A stretch of DNA of 64,000 bases, taken from positions 5,606,161-5,670,160 of the forward strand of contig CAXIPT010000002.1 of assembly GCA_964030475.1 (NCBI GenBank). The letters are read 5' to 3'. The notes beneath the pieces were generated by a model. It ran no database searches. It saw nothing but the letters and a program-made list of their open reading frames with translations, and had not been told where the DNA came from. Shown here piece by piece: positions 26,534-37,984 of the stretch. How positions within the stretch are numbered: position 1 is the stretch's first letter; every line of letters begins with the position of its first letter. The DNA comes from Tethya wilhelma. Its lineage: Eukaryota; Porifera; Demospongiae; Tethyida; Tethyidae. Position numbers and translations under genes: made by a program.

Positions 26534-29210
26534 TTAAATGTGTGAAATGTTTCCATCTGTCATTGAAAAACCGTCAAATTGTTCTGAGTGACTGAAATCA
26601 GGGTTATCTCTGTACACCACTGGACACTGCATAGAATTGACACGCTGTATTTGTCTGTTCATGTGTTCAATGTACTTTTGAGCTATAGCATACTGTTTGT
26701 GAAGATCATATACTTCCACTTTTAAATCTCTGTTCTCTTTCTTAAGTTGCTGTTTCTCTTTGCCACAATCATATGCTTCAACTTTTAATTCTTTGTTCTC
26801 TTCTCTCAACTGCTGGTTCTCCAAAATTGAACGTTCAACTTCATTCTGTCCATGAAAACCATGTGCCTCAACTTTTATGTCTCGGATCTCTTCGTTCAAC
26901 TGGCGGTTGTCTGAAACTAACTGTTCGTTTTCCAAGGACAGCTCTTGGTTGATTGCCATCAACTCTTGCAATTTTTGATGGAGGGCCACTATATCATTTT
27001 GAGCTTGCAAATGTCGCTTTTCTCGGTCATCAACTGTTTGATTTAGTTCATAGTTGTCCTGCTCAGATGCAAACAACTTTGCCTTCAGTTCTTTCACTTG
27101 TTTGTCTTGAGCTTCTCTACTTTGGCTTAAAGTTCGTTCAAGTGTTCTTACTTTTACGGTGAAGTTCTTGATTTCTTGCTGATGTTCAGCACATATCTCA
27201 CAAGGTTGACACTGACACTTTTGACTTGCTTTTTTCTGATCTTCACCAACAGGAATAGCACCAGGACCGGATGGTGCAACTAGCTTAGCATACTCTTTAT
27301 CGTGAGTTGAAGAAAGCTGTGATTCTTGGATAGGATTCACACCACAATCTTCAGTGGGCGTGGTTGGTGAGCTAGGTGCTGTTTTGTATGATGAGACACT
27401 GGTAATACTGCTCTCTAACGACCTTTGATCTTGATTAGGAAGGGTCAGATGTGATGGTTTGACAGGAAAGCCTTCAGAGTACCTCGAGGTTGTTATCCCT
27501 TCAACTTTTGAATCATTATTTGCTGATGTTGAATGTTCAAGTGGTACACAGGTACCTTTTAGTTGTGATTCACAAGCTGAGGAAGCAGCAGCCTGATGGT
27601 GGCCATTATCCGTTTCCATATTTCTACATATCTGAGCCTGTAGAACAGGATGGTTTTCGTGGTTTGTTGGTGAAGCATGTGGTTGCAAGTTAGTTGTCTC
27701 GCTGCTATAAAATATGTTAGGAGGAGGTAAACTATAGCTAGCAGGTGAGTGTGAAGACGTTTCTTGGTCAACGTTGTGATTGGTAAGTATAGCTCCTTTG
27801 TCTCCACCAATAGTACCATAACAAGATTCATCTGTTGACAGTAAGCTCTGCTCAAAATGCCCATGTGGCTTTTTTTGCTCATGAATTTCAGACTGTGATG
27901 CCAAGTTGTGAAGCTGATTGGCGTCAGACTCTACAGGCTGAGCTTCTGGGTGTTCATTCTCGATTCCATGAAAGTTGGTACCAGGGAAGCGTGCTACTGA
28001 TCCACTTGTAGGTGTTTGGTGTTGATGTGTGTCAGTGCCTGGAGACCGGATCGGATGAGAAATGAAGCCACTGTATACAGAAAATTAAGATAGGCCAGAA
28101 ATTATGAATACATTCACTCATAACTATACTCTCCCCTCCCCCCCTCAATGCAATGTCACATTTAGTGATTAACATCACTAAAAAACCACATGCAGTGACC
28201 TAGCTTGCACCCTGAAAGGTGTATACATTTCCAAGTATGGCAATGAGCATAAGGCATCATGCATGTGTTTTGCATGCTGCTATTGCATACTGTCTAGACA
28301 ACAGTTAGTATACAGAGGTGTTGCATCATAAACACTGTGACAGCTTTGCATACCTGACAACTTTATGAGTCCTCATTGGTGTCATGGTTTGTAGGGGGTA
28401 CTTTTGACCAGTATAATTCCCAGAAAACACCAATGGAGACATTTCAGCTGGCTGCCAGTTAACGTTAGACATAGCTTCTCCAAACACAAAAGGTGCACTG
28501 TTTCGCACATCAGTAGCAATAGCAGGTCCTGAGAAAGAGCCGCCCGAGGCTCTTATACCAGGTGTGCTTCCTGCAACTAGCTTCGAACTCTCTCCTTGAG
28601 TTTGATTGTTCAATGTAAGGCTGGTTGGAGGTTGGGTAGCACTACCATTAGCAGTAGATGGGACAATATAAAATTGTACTGGCATTTGAGGATTCAGCGG
28701 TGAAGATAACTTAGTCAGGTCATCACCTGGTGTACTTAAACTGGTTTCGATGTGTGTGACCACTGATTGAGAGTTGATATTGCCACTCGTATTCTGAATC
28801 TGAGTGTATCTTGCTCGATTAGTTGCTGATACTACTTGTTGCTGTTGTTGAGCCCGCTTTTCTCGCTCCTTGGTTCTTGTTTCTAACAATTCAAGCTCGG
28901 TTGTCAACCCTTCCCTTAGGTTCTCGGCACATGGTTTTGTGTACTCATCTTGCTCCAAAATTTCAATAAACAAGTAAAGTTCGCTTGATTTAAGCTTGAT
29001 ACGGTCTTGAACTGCATTCAAGAACGTTTTCGTCCTTGCATCTCGGTCCAGACCTTCAGCGGGGTTGCCAGCAATGTTGTTAATTTCTGCTGGGATCAAA
29101 AACTTAGAGAAGCATGTTTGCACAACGGTGCCGACGGTATTGCGTAGTCCTGTGTGAAGGTTTGTGTACTCCTTTCTAAACACACGGCATTCTAAATTCT
29201 CAATCTCCAT
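26534..29210 (-). CDS. CARD-like domain plus coiled-coil protein, paralogue 1
   Basis: Two exons, 29210-28354 and 28070-26534, join across a phase-2 GT-AG intron to about 797 residues. The long 3' frame has no ATG at its start and only makes sense with this join. Residues about 6-105 form an all-helical domain (LECRVFRKEY... FLIPAEINNIAG... TKTFLNAVQDRI... FIEILEQDEY) with the pattern of a death-fold, CARD-like domain. The middle is Ser/Thr/Pro/Gln-rich and probably disordered. A short Cys cluster (CQCQPCEIC) precedes a long heptad-rich coiled coil with repeated ENxxLK units. No enzyme motif is visible. A paralogue with the same exon structure lies at 32217-35305. The start faces a metallothionein pseudogene 427 bp away. 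A role as a signalling scaffold is inferred only. Confidence 0.8.
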
Positions 29211-29495
29211 TGTGTAAATCTTAAAATTACAAAGTAAATCTTAATCTTAAAATTACTAAGTAAATCTTAATCTTGTAAATCTCTGTTAAACTACACTGAC
29301 AGACTGAAAAACACATCAAAGTATAATAATATTATGACATAATGTTCAGAGTATATTCAGAGAGGGAGAACACCGTGGGATTTCCCTTCAAATGCCACAC
29401 GCATGCGCAGTAAAACAAGCACACGGTATTGCACTCAGTACGCGGTGAACACGATCTACGAGCACAATATGACAGGCACACTAATGCAAGCATAT

Positions 29496-29560
29496 TGCAC
29501 ACGAAAAGAATCCAACTTGCATGGACATATGCACACGCTACGGTGGAAAGAGAGTATAAA
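29496..29560 (+). promoter_or_regulatory. Relic metal-response promoter (two MRE cores and TATA)
   Basis: TGCACAC at 29496-29502 and 29530-29536 fits the metal-response-element core TGCRCNC bound by MTF-1. TATAAAT starts at 29555. This matches the arrangement upstream of the intact metallothionein gene, with fewer elements. Confidence 0.5.
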
Positions 29561-29636
29561 TGACTCTTGGAACTCTCAGAAATTCAGCCAGAAGTGGAAT
29601 AAGAAAACAACGAAAAGTAGCGTCAGTGAGTCAACA

Positions 29637-29939
29637 ATGGAACAACCTATGCCAACTAAGTCTCTGTGTACCTGCACCAACTGCTCTTGTGGAGCCGAAT
29701 GTCAGTGTGGAACAGAATGTCAAAGAGGAGACCAGGGTTGCTGTCTCTGCCTCTGCAAGGGACGTGATGATGCTCTAACCTGTTCCTGCCTTCCAAGCAA
29801 CTGCAAGTGCACGAAAGAATGCTGTTCAGCAGGCGCCAAGTGTACCAAGTGTGGTTCAACAAGGTTTGCAGCAGCACAGCATTCTCCTCTGCAGCTGTCA
29901 GTACATTTACACTGCTCGCCACAAATACAGTTATCATAG
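29637..29939 (+). pseudogene. Metallothionein pseudogene with inverted 3' part
   Basis: The first 72 codons or so (MEQPMPTKS...CTC...CTKC) are nearly identical to the intact gene at 31473. After TGTACCAAGTGT the sequence stops being Cys-rich on this strand. From about 29852 to 29938 it is the reverse complement of the metallothionein 3' half: read on the minus strand it gives DNCICGEQCKCT...GECC and then the normal 3' end. An internal block seen in the intact gene is also missing. The remaining frame would make a hybrid protein with a Cys-poor tail. It may still be transcribed, since a TATA box and MRE cores remain. Confidence 0.8.
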
Positions 29940-30947
29940 ATGTCTATGATAGGTTGAACAATGAACTTGAAATTGTGTATCGTTAAAATTAAGACCAAAG
30001 AATCACCTTGGGTTATTCTTATATGCATGATCATTTAATTTTGATCTGTTTACATGATCACAGAATATTAATTTTGTAAGAATTACTACTTGTGTTACAC
30101 AATTTGATTTGGTTTGTTGTATCGTGCGTTTTTTTGCCTAGCGTGAGGCATCATAAATCAGTTTGTATCTTGGGTTGGAATTTAATATTATGATTACTTT
30201 TTTGCTTCCGATTAGGATTAGTTTTAGCTAATAAATTATTACCGTTTTCTCCAAGAAAGGGAAAGCTTATGATCTCGAGGTTGAAGCAATGGCACAAAGA
30301 ATCAAAGAAATGATTGTAAAGTCTATACAATCACGAATTGGGCCTTCAATCAACCTCTGAGAAATATCTTGCACTTGCAATGGAAAGGTCAAAGGTCACG
30401 ATATCTAGAAAGATGAACTTTAGCGCCATAATTCTAGGTGTAGGAGTGGACTAAACAGCAATTGTTCTTACTAGAAATCGATAGAGACTGCTTTTCATAG
30501 CAAATGCACGGAGTAAGGTGGTAAATCGCTCTTTCCCTACAACCGTAGTCTTTTGTAGTCTCGCGAAGCCAGACCCTCACATAATTACAATACCAGCTGA
30601 CGTGTGCATAAATTCTGCGCGAGGCACATCATGCACTATGTGTACTCTGATGTGTACTACTACACCAGTGACCACACGTACGTCACATGATGAAGGTGGG
30701 TGGGGCTAGATTAATGTTTGCGCTATAGCAATTAAGCTAAGTTATATGTACTAATAAGTTTTATTTTTCTGTTATTCAACTTGAAAAGGTGTAAAGTAGT
30801 AAGTATCTATACTGAAAATTAGGCCAGGAAGGTACAGTAGATTTTCTCAAAAGAATTTGGTTGTTTTCTAACCGTATATTATAGTAAATTTTAAAAGTTA
30901 AATTAGGAGGGTGTATAATTGTGGTCTTGGACTGCATTTAGCCGTCA

Positions 30948-31094
30948 GCAGGGTTGCCAATGTTGTGTATGTCTGGCGGAATCAAAGCCTTCAAGAAACA
31001 CGTTTGCACTACGGTGTCCACGGCATTGCATAGTCCAGTGCGAAGGTTTTAGTATTCTTTTCTAAACACACAGCATTCTAAACTCTCTGTCTGA
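30948..31094 (-). pseudogene. Degenerate CARD-like domain exon
   Basis: On the minus strand this matches the N-terminal coding part of the CARD/coiled-coil genes (LEC-VFRKEY, then the region of FLIP... and NIAGN), compared with 29040-29200. The frame is broken soon after FRKEY by a stop and no usable start remains. It sits head-to-head with the intact metallothionein gene, just as the intact CARD gene at 29210 sits head-to-head with the metallothionein pseudogene. Confidence 0.75.
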
Positions 31095-31222
31095 TTTGGA
31101 TCATGGGCCATTGCGAGAAATTTGTCAAAATACACTGAAACACAGATTCATAAGCCTAGAAGGGAAACCACCTGCCCTTCAAACGTCATGCAGGCGCGTA
31201 CGCATGCGCAGTAATTACAATG

Positions 31223-31360
31223 TGCACACGATCACGTCACGATATTGCTTTGCACACGACCCGTTACGTAGTACCTTGGTGCGCTGCACACGGAACACGT
31301 GTGCGGCTGCGCGCTGCAGCCACAGACTATGCACACGGCAGTAGAAAAAGGCCTATAAAA
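31223..31360 (+). promoter_or_regulatory. Metal-response-element cluster and TATA box
   Basis: Matches to the MRE core TGCRCNC lie at 31223-31229, 31251-31257, 31285-31291, 31308-31314 and 31330-31336. The extended copy at 31248-31262 (CTTTGCACACGACCC) differs from the full CTNTGCRCNCGGCCC consensus at one position, and the copy at 31328 is similarly close. A TATAAAA box starts at 31354, about 119 bp before the metallothionein ATG. This is the classic layout of a zinc/cadmium-inducible promoter driven by MTF-1. Confidence 0.8.
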
Positions 31361-31472
31361 TGACTCCCCAACTCTCAGAAGTATCCAGCAATCCAGCTAG
31401 AAGTCATTGGAAATCAGAAGAAAAGGAATAACCAACGAATAACAGCCAACTTTAAAGGAAACTGATTCAGCA

Positions 31473-31844
31473 ATGGAACAACCTATGCCAACTAAGTCTC
31501 AGTGTACCTGTGCCAATTGCTCTTGTGGAGCTGAGTGTCAGTGTGGAACAGAATGTCAAAGAGGAGACCAAGGTTGCTGTCTCTGCATCTGCAAGGGATG
31601 CGATGATGCTTCAACCTGCTCCTGCCTTCCAAGCAACTGCAAATGTACTAAAGAAGGCTGTAAAGCAGGCGCCAAGTGTACCAAGTGTGATAACTGTACT
31701 TGTGGTGAGCAGTGTAAGTGTACCCCTGGTTCCGACTGTGGAGAGTGCTGTGTTTGCAAGTGTGTTGGTTGTCCTGGAGATAAGTGTACCTGTGCTGGAG
31801 AATGCAAGTGTACAAATGGAGACTGTCCTTGCAAACCTTGTTGA
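31473..31844 (+). CDS. Metallothionein-like protein
   Basis: An intronless 123-residue protein with 36 cysteines, no aromatic residues and no histidine. The cysteines occur as CxC, CC and CxxC runs (CTC, CSC, CCLCIC, CKC, CPCKPC) separated by short Lys/Gly/Thr linkers. This is the composition of metallothioneins, cytosolic proteins that bind zinc, copper or cadmium through thiolate clusters. At 123 residues it is about twice the length of vertebrate forms, which suggests extra metal clusters. The ATG at 31473 is chosen because the pseudogene shares the same N-terminus. Five MRE cores and a TATA box lie upstream. The nearest neighbour is a truncated CARD-domain relic on the opposite strand. 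Confidence 0.92.
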   Translation: MEQPMPTKSQCTCANCSCGAECQCGTECQRGDQGCCLCICKGCDDASTCSCLPSNCKCTKEGCKAGAKCTKCDNCTCGEQCKCTPGSDCGECCVCKCVGCPGDKCTCAGECKCTNGDCPCKPC

Positions 31845-32216
31845 ACTTCCAACAAAAGTTAACTGACTCAGTTAGTGATTGTCAGTAGAGCAGTCACTGT
31901 GTTAATATTGTTACAAGTTCTTATCCATGTTTGCTTCATTAAAAATGCTGTGTATTTTTGTCATGTTGCTATGTTGTACATGTATAGTATCGTTTGCAAT
32001 TTGTAAAAACACGTCACGTGATGAAGGTGGGTGGGGCTAATCATTGCGCATGCGGGCAAGGTTTTCTGTGCGCTCGTTTGATCATCAATAGCAATAATTA
32101 AATCACGGGTCATTGTAATGTAAATAATTAAGTCACTACATATTATAGCAACATAATCCATGCTGTGTTTTATATGTAATTATAATAATAGTATAGTTAT
32201 GAGATTATAAATTTGG

Positions 32217-35200
32217 CTAAAAGTGTTTGTAATCTCTTAAAACATAAGGCAATTGATCACTGGGTACTGTTGATGCTCCTCTCTCTTGGCTACATTGCAT
32301 ATAGTTCACTTGTGCCAGTTGCTGTCTCAGCAATTCTATCTGTTTGATATAATCATAAGCTTCGGACTTTACTTTTTGCAACTCCATCTGATCTTTTTGG
32401 TGTCTTTCATTCATCGAACTAACAGTTGTGGTCAACTGTTCAGTTTTATTTATCAGCGCCGCTATCTCTCTTTCAGCTTTGATGTGACGCTGATTTTGAT
32501 CTTCGAGTCTTTCCTTTAGAGCATAATTCTCTTGTTCCATCCCAAGCAAAGTGTTGTTGTACTCCGTCACTTGGTTTTCTTGGATGTCGGCATTTTGACT
32601 GATGGTACGTTCCAGTGTGGAGATTCTACGATGTAATACTCGTATTTCTTGTCTGTATTTTACACACTTGGTACAGAAGCTGGCTCCTCCTCTTAAAGGT
32701 CCGTAAGCTCCAGGACTATCGGTTGATGATGTGTTTGTGTGTGTGTGATCATGATCGTGAACATGATCGTCTTCATTGGTAGCATCGTGATCGTGAGATT
32801 CCTGAGTTAGTGAGGGAAGGCTTGGAAGATCAGTGCTGATGTCTCCAAAAGAGTTACGAGGAGTTCCGTAAAAGCTGCTACAACTTTCAAAAGATTCTTG
32901 ACTGATTATCGATCTGGATTTGAGCATTTTGTGCCGATATTGGATTGGATTTTCAAGATCAGCAACTTTCAATCGTTGCATTTGAGAATCAAGTTCCAAT
33001 ATTGGGAGACCACTCTGATTAGAAGGTTCTGACTCATCTCTTGGTACTGATTCCGATTGAACAACATTGGGAGTAATGTGATTACTGCTGGGCTTCGGAA
33101 CAACGTGTCCTTGAATGTTAACTGGTTCAGCTTTGTCATGTAGCTTTACAGGTTTGAAATCTTGTGTCTCTTCATCAACCGATTCAGTGAAAGACTCTTT
33201 CTTCTTTTTTTCGTCCAGAGAACCTGAAAAAGCTGCTTTATTTGGAGATTGTTCCAAGGCGTTATCACTGTGGGTGTTATTTTCTGAAGATTGATCTCTT
33301 AATCCGTCAGATTTGCAACCTCCATTTAGTCTTCGCACTTTCTGTTCTTCCAATTCGCTGCTGCTCTGTTGTGACATAGAACAATACGATGGCTCGAATT
33401 CTGTTTGAATGTTTTCAGGATGGAGGGGATGGATCATGACGCCACTGCAGAATTATGAAAAGTTTTCATGAAAGTTTAATGCATGAAATTATTAGAGAAA
33501 ATCTTAATATCTACCCCCAGATCTAAACCCAGGTCTTATGAATTCTAGTCAGTGTATGCTCTTACCACTAAGCTAGTACAACTCACTGCAGTGCTAGCAT
33601 TGGAGCAGAGAATAGTAATATAACAATACCGTATAGCTGGAAAATTTGCGGGAAATTAAATTCGGCGGATTGGCGGATGAGACTTAGTACCGCCAAATTA
33701 AAATCCGCCAATATTTAATGTGTGCGCATATACGTATAAACATACGTATGCATATGATCAGCTCACTCCGCCAAATTAAACTCCACCAAATTCAAAGTTT
33801 GCTCAATCTGCCAAATTTAATTCTTGCCAAATTTTCCGGCTATTATGGTAATCACTATTTAGCTTGACTTATAGGTCAATTTAAGGGGAGCCTGCAGGGG
33901 ATGAGGCATGCACATACCCATGCATGTTTAGTCAAAGTGCATGATCATTCTTAATTATGTAGACGTCTGTGTGAAAGTATATAACCCATGGACATATTTA
34001 ATATTCAAAAGTTGCCCCATTCATTCACCATAAAATTATGACTAATGATGGTCACGAATCAGTCTGTATGCTTTTACATGGGCTAAGTATATTAAGTTAC
34101 AATGGCAGACCACAGGTATTTTTACTCTAAATCATGAATATCTTTTCGCCATCTGGGATTCAATTCATAGTAACCACCAATTTCCTGTTTTAAAATTCCC
34201 AGTTCAATGGGTCACATATCATGGTATATAGTCAGGCTTCTCAGTTAGGCCATGCATGGCAGGATTGGTAGCTAGAGGGTTTTCATGGATTGTTGCATGA
34301 CTGTCATTTCTAGGGTCTGCACGTACTGATATACATGTTGTCTGTTCCAAAAAAACAAAGTCGTCACATGCATTTTAGTTTTCATAAACATGTGACGTAA
34401 TAGGATCTAAAGATAACACAATATTTGATATGCAAATTTAATAATATGGTTATCATAGTTTACAAGCTTGAAGAAACCCCAATAGTTACATACCTATGGT
34501 TTCTTGAAAGAGGGAGAGATGAGGTTGACATCAGCGAAGTTTTACGACTGCCAGTTGATCTGAAAGCCATCGGAGATATCTCGCGACCTGTCAACCTTAA
34601 TGGTGGTGGAGTGATTGATGCTGCAACCTGAGCTGAGCCCGGATATGATGCTGACAGGGCTCCACGAAAGGTAGAAGTCAAACCAAACGAAGAAGGAGAA
34701 GTGTCACCAGCAAAGGAACTGTCAGATCGTGTACGAACAGGTGTTAGGTTGGTTGTGGTGGAGAGGGGCGTCATTAGTGTAGAGGATGTTAGATCTCCAG
34801 GTAGGATTGAAAGAGCAGCCGGTCGTGATTGGACTGAACCACTCATTGCAGAACTGACAGCTAATGCTTGATTCAGTTGAGGATTGAGTGGTGATGTTCC
34901 TAAATTTTGAGCAAGCTGAGAGCTGAGCATGATCAGTTTCTTTTGCTGCTCTTTCATTTCTTGTATCTCTTGAACCATCAGCTCTGGCTCAGTTTTGAGT
35001 GCTTCTGTAAGCTGATCCGCGGCAGTTTTCGTGAACTGATCTTGTTGTAGGATTTCAATGAACTTGTTCATTTTGCTCCGGTCTGTCTTAATGCCATCGT
35101 GTACTGCGTTCAGGAGTGTCCTTGTACGACTATCCTGACTCACAGCACTAGTAGAATCACCAGCAACGTTACGAGTGTCTTCGGGAATCAGCCCGGTCGA

Positions 35201-35305
35201 GTATGCTGCTTGTAACACCTTTCCCAACGCATGTCGAATGATCGTTTGAAGCGTCTCGTAGTTCTTTCGAAACACTCTGCATTCTAAACTCTCAGTCGGC
35301 TCCAT
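32217..35305 (-). CDS. CARD-like domain plus coiled-coil protein, paralogue 2
   Basis: Two exons, 35305-34494 and 33444-32217, join in phase 2 to about 679 residues, the same structure as the gene at 26534-29210. The N-terminal ~105 residues ([14 protein letters not shown]... GLIPEDTRNVAG... [12 protein letters not shown]... FIEILQQDQF) form a helical CARD-like domain, most similar to the one in the kelch fusion gene at 57.6 kb. A Ser/Thr-rich middle follows, then in the second exon a His/Asp-rich stretch (HDHDHTHTN), a CTKC pair, and a coiled coil (STLERTISQ... ENYALKERL). No catalytic motif is seen. The start lies 170 bp from the divergent C2orf76-like gene. Confidence 0.8.
33508..33620 (-). 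repeat. tRNA-derived SINE-like repeat, second copy
   Basis: On the minus strand: TAGCTTAGTGGTAAGAGCA, then ACCTGGGTTTAGATCTGG. It is followed by the same TTGGAGCAGA(G/A)AATAG sequence as the copy near 3838. It lies just upstream of the second exon of the CARD-like gene, in its intron. Confidence 0.5.
33627..33850. mobile_element. MITE-like element with ACCGTATAGC termini
   Basis: It starts TACCGTATAGCTGGAAAATT and ends with the approximate inverse AATTTTCCGGCTATTATGGTA. The interior repeats 'CCGCCAAATTAAA' in both orientations. Related ends occur at about 5099, 40440-40638 (ending TTTCCGGCTATACGGTA) and 61363-61580 (ending CTATACGGTATA). It lies in the intron of CARD-like paralogue 2. Confidence 0.6.
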
Positions 35306-35413
35306 GATCAGATTAGCAATCCCTTGCTTAGAAACAAGAAAAAGGACTACTTTTGTCTATAAAATAATGAACTAAAGTAGGGTAAATCCCGAGAATCGAC
35401 GTCATCTCAGTTG

Positions 35414-35425
35414 TGCGCATGCGCA
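35414..35425. promoter_or_regulatory. NRF-1-type palindrome in a divergent promoter
   Basis: TGCGCATGCGCA is the exact palindromic NRF-1 site. It lies in the 169-bp gap between the CARD-like gene start (35305, leftward) and the C2orf76-like start (35475, rightward), which suggests a shared bidirectional promoter. Similar GCATGCGCA motifs sit upstream of both metallothionein copies (29401, 31202). Confidence 0.5.
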
Positions 35426-35474
35426 TATGCGTCAAAACGACCTTTACCAATTATACTGTAAGAAATCAGAAGTC

Positions 35475-37948
35475 ATGGATGGCAGCGAAAGGAGTCCTGT
35501 GACGCTACGCATTCGCCTTATCAGGTCCTTTGAGTACAGAAACATAAAGGTACATTATTAGCCATAGTCTGTCTGTGTGTATTTGAACGGAAAAAACACT
35601 TCAGTGTTTACTGACACACTAATTTTGACAGGTCACTCATCCACATGTTTTGCTACATGTACAGTCACCACACCCTCCAGTCACCCACAATCACCCTTTT
35701 TTTTTACTCACACAGTACCTAACACTGAAAAATGTATCTCTAGACATACTGGTATCAGATCTAATCACTCTCATTAACACAGGTAAGCCCTTGAAACACA
35801 ATCCCCTTCTGACGATAATCTGTCTCTCAGAGTCTCATCTGTGCCCCCCCCCCCCCTACACACACACACACATACATTCACTCACTTGAACATCCACCCA
35901 CCAGTATATATAGCCCCTATTCTTGCAGTATATGTATGCTTCCCAAGAATAAGCTGAAAAGGGAATAGCTAACTGTATGCTACCATGGGAGTTTCGAAGG
36001 GTTACTATTTTTAAGACTTTTGACATACTGTGTGACACTTCTCAGTCCCTATTGTGTTTGTGTACATACATACACACAGAAATTCAAACAAGTACGTCTC
36101 TTCCCGTCCCTTTCAAGAGACACAAATACGGTAGGTAAAGGTTATGATAAAGTTTTTGTTACACACAGGAATTGAAAATGTAGACAACCACATCTTTTAG
36201 TAATCTCTGCTTGCTATTGTTATGACAAAAAGTATTGTATATAAACAACGAGGAAAAAAGGATGCATAGATTATGTCTATTATGGTACTTGATGTAATAG
36301 TTATGCCCTGAATGCATCCACCCAGGGTCAGTCATTTGCTTGCCAGTGTATTGTGAGAAGACCCATCAGCACTGTAGCCATACTCAAAGCAAAGGAAGCT
36401 GATTTAATACAGTCCCATTGTGGGTTGTTTTGCTGTAGATACTGTATGAACCTTTATTCATAAGGTCAGTACATGTATACAATTATGTACCCTCTCCCAA
36501 GATTTGCGATCCCTTCCTTTACCCACACAGAAAGATCATACAATCTTAGCCTTGGATTTGTTTCTTTTTTGTAACAATCATGCATCAACAGTGCACACGT
36601 GAAGTACTGACTTTGATATTATTGATCAACATTGTAACATACTCCCTTCATTTTGTTGAGCTGATTTGGAGTGATGAGTTACGAGAAGACTTCTTTTGTG
36701 TGATTGAGAAATGTGTATGTGGGCAGTAGTTATAATTTTCTTTGTCTTTGCAGACACATTGAAGATCCATTCTTATGCACATGGAGCTAAGGTAGGATCT
36801 TCCACATAATATGTGTATTAGTTCAATTATTAGGGGCAAATGCTCATTTCCCCATTTATAGACCAGTGACACTGCTATCAATTTGGACAATGAAGAGTGG
36901 ATTCTAGAGCCCAGTAGAACACTGAGAGACAGTGAAATTAGTAAGCCTTTGTTTTAAATTTGTTGCATGCACATGTGTGTGCATGTGACATGTGTGTGCA
37001 TGTGTGTCTTGTCATGCTTGACTCACATGCATACATGCAGGGCTATATAATAGTATTAGGATTATGTGCATGCATCAATTACAATATCTCTTTGTTATGA
37101 ATGGCAGCTCTAGTTTTTTCTTTATAATGTATAGATAGTTCTGGATTGTCACATGTTGCTGCATGTATCACATTGCAGTTACCAAATCTTTTTATGTGCA
37201 TAATTATAACAAGTATAGTAAAAATTTCATAAAAATGAGCAGTGTAGGAATGGGCAGTGCTGTAAAAAGTAAGGAAACAAGGCATGCATGTCGCAATCAG
37301 TTCGGCACATGACTACTTCATTTTCATTTTAGATTCCTCATGCATCCTGTCAAATGAAATATTGAAACAATACTGTACATGACGCCGGTTGATATGATAA
37401 TGGTTTGAAGTGATAGATTGTGCAACCAATCAGTATGTTGGCTCCAAGCAAGCAACCTAGGCAATGCTATTATGGTGATTAACTCTCAAAACCCTTAGTT
37501 TAAATTGGGCTTTAAAATGAAGTAGTCATGTGCCGAACTGATTGCGACATGCATGCCTTGTTTCCTTTACTTTTTACAGCACTGCCCATTCCTACACTGC
37601 TCATTTTTATGAAATTTTTACTATACTTGTTCATTCACTTTTTTAAACAGTAAAATCTGAATGCTATCAGAGACTGGTTAGTCCCTACAAAAAACTTGAG
37701 TAGCAACAGTGGTCAGTTTGCTAATGCGCATGCGCATTTAATGCCACGTGGATAGATAGCGACCTTTGAACTCTACCTATAAAAGATGGCTGCATTGAAA
37801 TGTATACAAGTTTTAAAAGCTTTCTAGCTCTTGTCTTGAAACATTTAGGCAGTAAACGAGTGCTAAAGATCCTAGTTCGGATGAAAAGAAGTTACTTTGC
37901 GTGGTCAAAACTAGCTCAACGCCTTCTGTTTCCCTGGAAATAGTGTTC

Positions 37949-37984
<36 letters not shown>

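Noticed and set aside
29403..29636. N-terminal extension of the metallothionein-like frame
   Set aside because: It runs through the promoter region with TATA and MRE motifs. The conserved start is the ATG at 29637.
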